Positions 19,666 through 26,758 of a stretch of 64,000 nt of DNA are shown in pieces (the stretch's first letter is position 1; every line of letters starts with the position of its first letter). This DNA is from Saprospiraceae bacterium (GTDB lineage: Bacteria; Bacteroidota; Bacteroidia; Chitinophagales; Saprospiraceae), in the NCBI GenBank assembly GCA_020630955.1, contig JAHDIE010000006.1, forward strand, positions 74,190 to 138,189, in the 5' to 3' direction. Under the pieces are notes generated by a model that was not told the DNA's origin, did not search any database, and saw only the letters and a list, made by a program, of their open reading frames with translations. Made by a program: the position numbers and the translations under genes.

Positions 19666-19667
19666 TA

Positions 19668-20705
19668 CTAGTATTTAACATTTAATAAGCCTGTCAAATC
19701 TTTTACTTCCTTCATGGTCTCTTGAGCGACTTTTCTAATTACAGCAGATGAAGCTTTTATGGCGTCCTTTACTTTTCTTTTGTCAGCAATAACTTCTTCC
19801 TTTCTCGTCTTGAATCCATTGGTCAATTCTACCAATGCCTCGGCCGTAAATTCCTTTAATTCAGAATATTTTAAAGCTCCATTATTGAAGTCGTCCATCA
19901 TCTTATCCATGGCAGCAAGTTGATCATCATTTTGATTAACCTTTGCTGCACTTCTCAATAATGTAAATAGATTTTCTACACCTACACTCATTCCTTCAGT
20001 TTGATCTCCAGTATCAGTAACCGCAGACTTAACTTGTTTTCTAATTCTTTCCTCTGGACTAAAACATGAGATATAATGTTTTTCTCCTGCACTTTTACTC
20101 ATTTTTTTACTTGGGTCAGCTGTAGATAAGATTTTTGGCGTTTCGGTAAACAGTGTTTCTGGAAGAACAAAATATTCTTTGCCCACCTGATTGTTGAATC
20201 TCTGAGCAATTGTTCGTGATAATTCAAGATGCTGCTCTTGATCTTTCCCTACGGGAACTGCATCGGCTTTATAGATCAAAATGTCAGCTGCTTGTAAAAC
20301 TGGATAATCAAATATTCCCGCACTAATAAAATCTTCTTTACTCGTTTCCTTTGATTGTTGACTTTTATCCTTAAACTGTGTCATTCTAGACAAATTGCCA
20401 TAAGAACAAAAGCAATTAAAAATCCAACATAATTCTGTATGCTCTGGAACTAGAGATTGAATAAATAAGTTCTCAGCTTTCACTCCCAATGCCAAAAGAT
20501 TAAAGATCAACTCCCAAGTTCGATTTCTTAATTTTTTAACATCATAAGGCATTGTCATTGCATGATAATCAACCACCATGTAATAACAACGATAATGCTC
20601 CTGAAGGTCAACCCAATTCTTTACCGCTCCAAAATAATTTCCCAAGTGGATATCTCCTGTTGGCTGAATACCGGATAAAATCGTTTTTCTTTTTGTACTC
20701 ATCAT
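19668..20705 (-). CDS. trpS: Tryptophan-tRNA ligase
   Basis: This class I aminoacyl-tRNA synthetase has 345 residues. The HIGH-type motif appears in SGIQPTGDIHLGNYFGAV and the KMSKS motif in DPSKKMSKSAGEK. Two in-frame ATG codons open the gene; the first overlaps the ridA stop (ATGATG), implying translational coupling. Confidence 0.96.
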   Translation of the reverse strand: MMSTKRKTILSGIQPTGDIHLGNYFGAVKNWVDLQEHYRCYYMVVDYHAMTMPYDVKKLRNRTWELIFNLLALGVKAENLFIQSLVPEHTELCWIFNCFCSYGNLSRMTQFKDKSQQSKETSKEDFISAGIFDYPVLQAADILIYKADAVPVGKDQEQHLELSRTIAQRFNNQVGKEYFVLPETLFTETPKILSTADPSKKMSKSAGEKHYISCFSPEERIRKQVKSAVTDTGDQTEGMSVGVENLFTLLRSAAKVNQNDDQLAAMDKMMDDFNNGALKYSELKEFTAEALVELTNGFKTRKEEVIADKRKVKDAIKASSAVIRKVAQETMKEVKDLTGLLNVKY

Positions 20706-21091
20706 TCTGATTTTATCGCAATCGCAGAAATTTCAACATTAACAAATTTTGGCAGATTTGCTACCTCAACCAATTCCCTTGCTGGTGCAGTTTCTTCATT
20801 AAAATATTCCGCGTATACCGCATTAATCCTCCCGTACATGTTCATATCAGAAACAAAAACAGAACATTTAAGAATGTCTTCAAAGCTCAACCCAGCAGTT
20901 TCCAAAATAGCTCCTAGATTTTTCAAAACTTGATGAGTTTCTGCTTCTATACTGTCTTGAATCAGTTCACCATTTTCAGGATTGATGGCAATCTGTCCTG
21001 AAATGTAAAGTGTATTATTTGCAAGTACTGAATGATTGTATGGTCCTACCGGAGCAGGGGCATTGGGGCTGTTAATTATTTTCTTTGCCAT
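20702..21091 (-). CDS. ridA: RidA family reactive intermediate deaminase
   Basis: RidA hydrolyses reactive enamine and imine intermediates released by PLP enzymes. The 129-residue protein starts MAKKIINSPNAPAPVGPYNHS and keeps LYISGQIAINPENGEL. The catalytic arginine is in APARELVEVANLP. I chose ATG 21091 because the family alignment starts there; an in-frame upstream codon at 21136 lies inside the rpmF terminator hairpin. The stop overlaps trpS by four bases. Confidence 0.94.
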   Translation of the reverse strand: MAKKIINSPNAPAPVGPYNHSVLANNTLYISGQIAINPENGELIQDSIEAETHQVLKNLGAILETAGLSFEDILKCSVFVSDMNMYGRINAVYAEYFNEETAPARELVEVANLPKFVNVEISAIAIKSE

Positions 21092-21118
21092 TGGATTTAA
21101 TTGAATGGTATTTAATAC

Positions 21119-21153
21119 AAAAAGCTCCACGTCCATTTAGGGCGGGAGCTTTT
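21119..21153 (-). terminator. Rho-independent terminator after rpmF
   Basis: On the minus strand, AAAAGCTCC (21153 to 21145) pairs with GGAGCTTTT (21128 to 21120) across a 16-base loop and runs into further T. It lies between the rpmF stop and the ridA start, so ridA-trpS is either read through or has its own promoter in this short gap. Confidence 0.75.
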
Positions 21154-21175
21154 AAAAATATTTTTTATAAAAAGA

Positions 21176-21370
21176 CTAGTCCTCGTCTTGGTCACCTTTT
21201 ACGATGACTTGACCTTTATAGTACATGTCCCCATCTACCACATATGCTCTATGGTACCTATGCGTCTCCCCAGTCGTTTTACAAACGGCCAATTGAGGAA
21301 CTTCCGCTTTTAAATGGGTTCTTCTTTTTCTTTTTCGTTGTTTAGATATTCTACTCTTCGGATGTGCCAT
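21176..21370 (-). CDS. rpmF: 50S ribosomal protein L32
   Basis: This 64-residue basic protein starts MAHPKSRISKQRKRKRRTH and continues VCKTTGETHRYHRAYVVDG, the usual Bacteroidota L32 pattern. Only one cysteine of the zinc ribbon found in some L32 proteins remains (AVCKTTG), as in zinc-free versions. It follows the DUF177 gene by 18 bp; that pairing is widely conserved. Confidence 0.96.
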   Translation of the reverse strand: MAHPKSRISKQRKRKRRTHLKAEVPQLAVCKTTGETHRYHRAYVVDGDMYYKGQVIVKGDQDED

Positions 21371-21388
21371 GACACTGTATAGTTTTAC

Positions 21389-21922
21389 TTAGTTTAAATC
21401 AATATTTTTTAACGCTTCCGCAAATGGATTTCCTTCATTATCATCGTCTTCATCGTCTTCAATATCCTTATCCAGAAAATCTGTTGCTTTTAGATTACAA
21501 GGACGAGGATCTTCAAATTCACAATCATATCTTTTAATCATTGGAACTGATAGATTAACAAATTCGTAGATCGCTTTATCAAGAGAAAGTTCATGAGTAT
21601 CATAAGTGATCGTCCAAACCTCTTCTTCATTGTTGATCTCATCCATTGTATATTTCACAATCAGCTTATGTTCTCCTTCTATCGGTAAGTCGATGTTAGC
21701 CATACAACGATCGCAATCTGTCTTCATTTTTCCATCAATCCAAAAATCAATTTCTAAATGATTGGATTTTTTAAATAATTCTATTTCGATTTGAAAACTA
21801 CCTTTCTTCACTATCGATTTTTCGAATTTTTCAAAAAAATCATCTTCAATTATAAATTGATAATGATGAATCCCATCTTTCAACCCTTTCAGAGGTACTG
21901 AAAAATGTGTTAAAGCTCGCAT
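21389..21922 (-). CDS. DUF177 (YceD-like) protein
   Basis: The 177-residue protein belongs to the family encoded next to rpmF in many bacteria, which is linked to ribosome or 23S rRNA maturation. The cysteine pair in DCDRCMANIDLPIEG and the later CEFEDPRPCNLKA pattern are visible. The C-terminus is very acidic (DIEDDEDDDNEGNPFAEAL), with the usual NPFAEALK ending. A Bacteroidota-like promoter lies 26-56 bp upstream of the start. Confidence 0.9.
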   Translation of the reverse strand: MRALTHFSVPLKGLKDGIHHYQFIIEDDFFEKFEKSIVKKGSFQIEIELFKKSNHLEIDFWIDGKMKTDCDRCMANIDLPIEGEHKLIVKYTMDEINNEEEVWTITYDTHELSLDKAIYEFVNLSVPMIKRYDCEFEDPRPCNLKATDFLDKDIEDDEDDDNEGNPFAEALKNIDLN

Positions 21923-21947
21923 TTTAAAGAACTTTTTAAATGGATGG

Positions 21948-21978
21948 CGAAATTAAACTTAATTATTTAATTATTCAA
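21948..21978 (-). promoter_or_regulatory. Candidate promoter for the DUF177-rpmF operon
   Basis: On the minus strand, TTG (21978-21976) is followed after 20 bases by TAATTTCG (21955-21948). The latter matches the Bacteroidota -7 consensus TAnnTTTG at seven of eight positions. The spacing fits the primary sigma factor of this phylum, and the start codon is 26 bases downstream. Confidence 0.5.
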
Positions 21979-22047
21979 CACATTATCAATCTAAATATTT
22001 ATCGACAAAACTGTTTACCTCCTTGGTTTTCAACAGATTAACAATAT

Positions 22048-22746
22048 ATGGAGACCAATGTAAATTTAAAAACCTTAAATCAGTGGCATGCTTCGGATCG
22101 TCCACGGGAAAAATTGCTTAAACATGGGAAGGAAACCCTTACCAATGCTGAGTTATTAGCCATTTTACTTGGCAGTGGCACCAAGAATAATAATGTCATT
22201 CAACTTGCACAAGAAATTTTAGCCCATAATCAACACAATTTGGTTGAATTAGGCAAAATGAACCTTCAAGAATTGCAAAAATTCAGAGGAATCGGAAAAA
22301 TCAAGGCAATTTCATTGTTGGCGGCTCTAGAATTAGGTAAACGCAGGCACCAAAGCAAATCCATTGATCGTCCAAAAATTACTAACAGCAAGGATGCATA
22401 TAGGATACTATTATACAGTCTGCAAGATCTTCGTACGGAATCTTTCCGCATAATCCTGCTTAATCGATCCAATCGGGTCCTCAAAACTGTTGAAATTAGT
22501 TCAGGTGGTATCGCGGGGACAATCGTTGATCCAAAAGTAGTCTTCAAAACAGCCATAGATCACGAAGCAAGTTCGATAATTCTTAGTCACAATCACCCTT
22601 CCGGAAATTTGAAACCTAGTCCAGAAGATATTAAGCTTACCAAAAAATTAAAAACATCAGGAGATCTACTAAGCATTTCCATTTTGGATCATTTGATTAT
22701 TTCCGAAAGAGGTTACTACAGTTTTGCTGATGAATCCATGCTGTAA
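22048..22746 (+). CDS. radC: RadC family (JAB/MPN domain) protein
   Basis: The 232-residue protein has an N-terminal helix-hairpin-helix-like region (LLGSGTKNNNVIQLAQEIL, FRGIGKIKAISLLAALELG). The RadC JAMM metalloprotease-like domain follows, with the metal histidines H181 and H183 in SHNHPSGNLKPSPED and the aspartate of LDHLIIS. Full-length RadC was once linked to DNA repair, but its biochemical role is still unclear. It is divergent from DUF177, with 125 bp between them. Confidence 0.93.
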   Translation: METNVNLKTLNQWHASDRPREKLLKHGKETLTNAELLAILLGSGTKNNNVIQLAQEILAHNQHNLVELGKMNLQELQKFRGIGKIKAISLLAALELGKRRHQSKSIDRPKITNSKDAYRILLYSLQDLRTESFRIILLNRSNRVLKTVEISSGGIAGTIVDPKVVFKTAIDHEASSIILSHNHPSGNLKPSPEDIKLTKKLKTSGDLLSISILDHLIISERGYYSFADESML

Positions 22747-22790
22747 TTCATCAATTCCACAATAAATCAAGCTATCACTGAAAAAATAAT

Positions 22791-23150
22791 ATGCAAAAAG
22801 ATCCACTTAAAGAAAAATCAACAGTGCTTGCGATGAAGGTAATACATTTGCAGAAGCGCATCCAATCTGAAAAAAATGAATACCTTATAAGCCGCAAACT
22901 GTTTCATGCAGCAACCAATACTGGTGCCCTTATACGTGAAATTAGTATATCTTATTCCGATAAAGAATATGTTGAAAACTTCTCCAAGGCAAGAAAATCA
23001 TGTTATGAAACCTTGTATTGGCTTGAGCTTCTTTTCAAATCCAAATTGATCGAAAAACAAGAATATGAACAACTCAATCTCTTAACATTGGAGTTGGTTA
23101 AAATGATCACCTCTTCAATAAAAACCAAAAAGAAAAACATTAGGAACTAA
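22791..23150 (+). CDS. Four-helix-bundle protein (S23/IVP-like family)
   Basis: The 119-residue, entirely helical protein has the family pattern: LAMKVIHLQKRI at the start, the central LFHAATNTGALIREIS, then KEYVENFSKARKSCYETLYWLELL and a lysine-rich C-terminus. The family was first seen inside 23S rRNA intervening sequences. It is also common as free-standing genes in Bacteroidota and includes the Avd accessory protein of diversity-generating retroelements. No retroelement or variable repeat is visible here. It follows radC by 44 bp, so the two may share a transcript. Confidence 0.85.
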   Translation: MQKDPLKEKSTVLAMKVIHLQKRIQSEKNEYLISRKLFHAATNTGALIREISISYSDKEYVENFSKARKSCYETLYWLELLFKSKLIEKQEYEQLNLLTLELVKMITSSIKTKKKNIRN

Positions 23151-23191
23151 GAAACGTTCCTATTAATATCCGTCTATCTTTGTAATCATTA

Positions 23192-24958
23192 ATGACAAAA
23201 GAAAAAAATAAAAACAGCTTTGATCTGCATCTTCTTAAGAGAGTTATTCAATTAACAACTCCCTACAAAAGCTTATTTTATTATACTATTTTTTTAGCGA
23301 TTGTTCTGGCTCCAATCACCGCCATCCGACCATATATCATCAAAGAAATGGTGGACGTAAACATATTTCAAAATGATATTTCGGGGCTGAAAACAATGGC
23401 ACTCCTCTATGTAGGTATTACACTACTTAATACCTGGATGCGGTACTCATTAATTTATAAAACTTCTGTCCTAGGACAAACAGTTATCAAAGACCTTAGA
23501 GTTAAAGTGTTCAAACATATAAGTAATTTAAAACTTAGGTTTTTCGACCAAACTCCGATAGGTACAGTAACCACAAGGACGATCAATGATGTTGAAGCCA
23601 TCAAAAGGATTTTTGAGCAAGGATCAATCACTATTGTGGCAGACATTCTTAGTATCATCATGGTCTTAGCAATGATGTTTTATGCAAGTTGGAAATTGAC
23701 AATAATCTTCCTACTGACAGTACCGTTATTGATCATAGCCAGCTATATTTTTAAAGAAAAAGTAAAAGAGGCATACCAAAAAGTAAGGACACAGATCTCT
23801 GCAATGAATGCTTTTCTTCAAGAGCGAATCACTGGTATGCGTGTAATTCAAATTTTTAATGCCCAGGATCAAGAAATGGAAAAATTTAAATCCATCAATC
23901 GAAAATATACCCAGGCCAATTTGGATTCCATTTTTTATTACGCTGTTTTTTTTCCAGTTGTAGAATTAATCAATGCTTTGGCCTTAGCTTTATTGGTATT
24001 CTGGGGCACCAAAGGAATTTGGAACGCATCCATAAGCCCAGGTGCGGTGATTGCCTTTCCACTCTTCCTAAATATGATTTTTAGACCCATCAGAAATTTA
24101 GCCAATCGATTCAATGAGCTACAAATGGGTCTTGTTGCTGCTGAAAGAGTTTATAACCTACTAGATGATCAATCTCACATTGTGGATTCCGGTGTCATTG
24201 ACAATATTCAGATTCATGGAGAAGTAGAATTTAAAAATGTAGATTTTGCTTACGATGATGAAAACTTTGTTTTAAAAGATGTAAGTTTCAAAATCGAACC
24301 TGGGACAACCCTTGCGATTTGTGGAAGCACCGGTTCAGGTAAAACAACTATTATCAATTTATTAGGTCGATACTATAATATCAATGGTGGAGAAATATTG
24401 GTAGATGGAAATAATATTGACCAATATTCACTTGAATTTCTTAGAGAAAAACTTGCCCTTGTTTTACAAGATGTCTTCCTGTTCGATGGATCTGTGTTTG
24501 AAAATATAAAGCTCAGAGACCAAAGCATTTCTGATGAACAAGTCATTGAAGCAGCTAAGCAGATTGGAGCGCATGAATACATCATGAATATGCCAAATCA
24601 ATACAACTTTCACATTACAGAAAGAGGGAATAACCTATCTATGGGACAACGTCAATTGATCTCCTTTGTTAGAGCATTGGTCGTTAATCCAAATATCCTT
24701 ATTCTCGATGAAGCAACCTCTTCTGTTGATACCGAAACAGAGGCTACCATCCAATATGCCATCGAAAAATTAATTGATAAAAGAAGCTCAATCATCATCG
24801 CTCACCGATTATCAACGATCAGACATGCCGACAAAATTCTTGTGATGGACCAAGGCAAAGTTGCAGAAATCGGAACCCACAACGAATTAATGGAAATTAA
24901 AGACGGACTGTACAAAGCGCTCTACGATCTACAGTTTGATGGGGAACCAGTTGCCTAA
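23192..24958 (+). CDS. ABC exporter, fused permease-ATPase (MsbA/LmrA type)
   Basis: This 588-residue half-transporter has six membrane helices in residues 1-310. The ATPase has Walker A GSTGSGKTT, Q-loop VLQDVFLFDG, signature NLSMGQRQL, Walker B ILILDEATSSVD and the switch histidine in IIAHRLST. The signature reads LSMGQ rather than LSGGQ, a common variant in this subfamily. It would work as a homodimer or pair with a partner elsewhere. Substrate is unknown; lipids, peptides or drugs are all possible. Confidence 0.9.
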   Translation: MTKEKNKNSFDLHLLKRVIQLTTPYKSLFYYTIFLAIVLAPITAIRPYIIKEMVDVNIFQNDISGLKTMALLYVGITLLNTWMRYSLIYKTSVLGQTVIKDLRVKVFKHISNLKLRFFDQTPIGTVTTRTINDVEAIKRIFEQGSITIVADILSIIMVLAMMFYASWKLTIIFLLTVPLLIIASYIFKEKVKEAYQKVRTQISAMNAFLQERITGMRVIQIFNAQDQEMEKFKSINRKYTQANLDSIFYYAVFFPVVELINALALALLVFWGTKGIWNASISPGAVIAFPLFLNMIFRPIRNLANRFNELQMGLVAAERVYNLLDDQSHIVDSGVIDNIQIHGEVEFKNVDFAYDDENFVLKDVSFKIEPGTTLAICGSTGSGKTTIINLLGRYYNINGGEILVDGNNIDQYSLEFLREKLALVLQDVFLFDGSVFENIKLRDQSISDEQVIEAAKQIGAHEYIMNMPNQYNFHITERGNNLSMGQRQLISFVRALVVNPNILILDEATSSVDTETEATIQYAIEKLIDKRSSIIIAHRLSTIRHADKILVMDQGKVAEIGTHNELMEIKDGLYKALYDLQFDGEPVA

Positions 24959-25040
24959 AAACTATGTTTATTTAATTGATTTGTAAGCAATTCCATTTGA
25001 AAAGAAATTGTTTATTATTTTAGTTCTAGATATTCGCGAT

Positions 25041-25514
25041 ATGACAAATAAAAGAAGACAAAAATCAACATCAAGCTTTACTGGGGGCATCTTAGGCTTA
25101 GTTATGTTGGTTGGACTTTTGATGGTATTATTTTTTATGTTTAAAGGGATATTTTCAATATTATCTTTTGTTGCACCTGTACTATTCATTATTACCTTAT
25201 TCATCAAACATTCAGTAGTAACCGACTACGCTAAGTTTATAATAAAAACATTCAAAGAGAATGCAGGGATGGGAATTTTATATGGGATTGGAACCTTTGT
25301 TGGTTTTCCACTTGTTATTGCCTATCTTTTCGCTAAAGCCTTAATGCTGTATCAGGTAGAAAAAAGATTTGGAAAAAAACAACCTAAATATGTTGAGTAT
25401 GAAGAAGTTGAAGAGCAAAAGGTTGACGATGAAGACTTCCTTGAATTGCCAGAAATAGAAAAAGTGGAACCTATTAAAAAATCATCAGGTAACGAATACG
25501 AGGATCTCTTTTAA
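25041..25514 (+). CDS. Small inner-membrane protein with acidic tail, unknown function
   Basis: I chose ATG 25041 (MTNKRRQKST, 157 residues) because it gives a positively charged N-terminus in front of the first membrane helix. Hydrophobic segments lie at about residues 14-34, 36-55 and 77-100. A highly acidic tail follows (YEEVEEQKVDDEDFLELPEIE). No family is recognised. It ends three bases before the glycosyltransferase gene, so a link to cell-surface glycan synthesis is possible but unproven. Confidence 0.7.
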   Translation: MTNKRRQKSTSSFTGGILGLVMLVGLLMVLFFMFKGIFSILSFVAPVLFIITLFIKHSVVTDYAKFIIKTFKENAGMGILYGIGTFVGFPLVIAYLFAKALMLYQVEKRFGKKQPKYVEYEEVEEQKVDDEDFLELPEIEKVEPIKKSSGNEYEDLF

Positions 25515-25517
25515 TTC

Positions 25518-26642
25518 ATGGTCTTATTTTCCATTGCTATTCTTATTTCTTATGTATGGTTAATCAAAGAACTTATGCTACAATGGGAAAAATCAAAAGC
25601 TAATAAAGTAAGCTTTAATTTCATTCCTAACCTGTCGATATCGGTAATTATTATTGCTAGAAACGAGGAGAACAATATCATTCCTTGTATCCAATCCATT
25701 CTCAAAAATGATTTTCCTTATCACCATTTTGAAATTATTATTGTGGATGATCATAGTGAAGATTCAACAATCTTAAAAATTAAAAGTATCCGTGATGAGC
25801 GAATAAAAATTTTGAGCCTTGAAGATTATACAGGTGAAAAAAAAATAAATGCATTTAAAAAAGCAGGAATAAAATATGCTCTTGAAAATGCAAAGTATAA
25901 CTACATATTACACACGGATGCAGATTGTATTGTTCCCAATAATTGGTTAAAAAAAACAGCTTTCAATTTTCAAAACGGAATCAATTTCCAAGCAGCTCCT
26001 ATTACATATTATCCCGTCACCACTTTTTTACATTGGTTCCAGCAATTGGATATGTATACATTGATGGCAAGTACTAATGCAGGCATTCAATCAAAAAATT
26101 GGTACCTTGCTAATGGTGCTAATCTTGCTTATCATAAGCCAAGCCTTCCGGCAAATATCTATAGCGAATCAGACAAACATGCTTCTGGTGATGATGTATA
26201 TCTCATTAACCAAATGGCCAAAATAAACGAAAACACTATTCATTTTGAGCCTGATATTATTATTAAAACCAAACCTATTAATAAGATTCAAAAATTTTTA
26301 AATCAAAGAATACGATGGGCAGGAAAAAACAAGAACCTTGCAAAAGGTAAAATGAAAAATATTTTAGTGATTCCTGTTTTGACAAACCTATGGGTATTCA
26401 TATTAATTGCTTATTTCTTTATCGACCCTCAATTGGCTATATCTTGTTTGTTGTTTTTTGTAATGATAAAATGGATGATAGATTATCTATTACTTAACTA
26501 TATGCAAAAAGAACTTAATCCAACGCAGAAAAATAAATACTTTATGTTATCATCATTCTGCTATCCAGCTTACATCATAGGGATTGGAATTGTCAGCTTT
26601 CTTACAAAAAGCTATGTTTGGAAGTCTAGAAGAGTGAAATAA
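25518..26642 (+). CDS. Family 2 glycosyltransferase, membrane-bound
   Basis: The 374-residue protein has an N-terminal membrane helix and a GT-A catalytic domain (ISVIIIARNEENNI, IIVDDHSEDST, the metal site HTDADCIVP). It has the QRIRWAGKNK motif, a QxxRW sequence typical of processive polysaccharide synthases. Three membrane helices close the protein (about residues 280-365). It probably transfers sugars from nucleotide donors at the inner membrane face. The product is unknown. Confidence 0.88.
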   Translation: MVLFSIAILISYVWLIKELMLQWEKSKANKVSFNFIPNLSISVIIIARNEENNIIPCIQSILKNDFPYHHFEIIIVDDHSEDSTILKIKSIRDERIKILSLEDYTGEKKINAFKKAGIKYALENAKYNYILHTDADCIVPNNWLKKTAFNFQNGINFQAAPITYYPVTTFLHWFQQLDMYTLMASTNAGIQSKNWYLANGANLAYHKPSLPANIYSESDKHASGDDVYLINQMAKINENTIHFEPDIIIKTKPINKIQKFLNQRIRWAGKNKNLAKGKMKNILVIPVLTNLWVFILIAYFFIDPQLAISCLLFFVMIKWMIDYLLLNYMQKELNPTQKNKYFMLSSFCYPAYIIGIGIVSFLTKSYVWKSRRVK

Positions 26643-26758
26643 TGTAAGCTATTTTACATTTTGTTCTAGTCTCACATATCATACTTTTTTGCTTTTTAGA
26701 TTAGCTCCCGAATAGTACCTTCTCTTATTCTGTAGGAGACAATTTCAACACCTGAGAC

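Noticed and set aside
22791..23150. Diversity-generating retroelement suggested by the Avd-like fold
   Set aside because: No reverse transcriptase, template repeat or variable repeat is seen nearby.
26641..26660. AATGTAA-N6-TTACATT hairpin at the end of the glycosyltransferase gene
   Set aside because: The stem is only seven almost pure A/T pairs and the following T-run is broken, so it is too weak to call a terminator.
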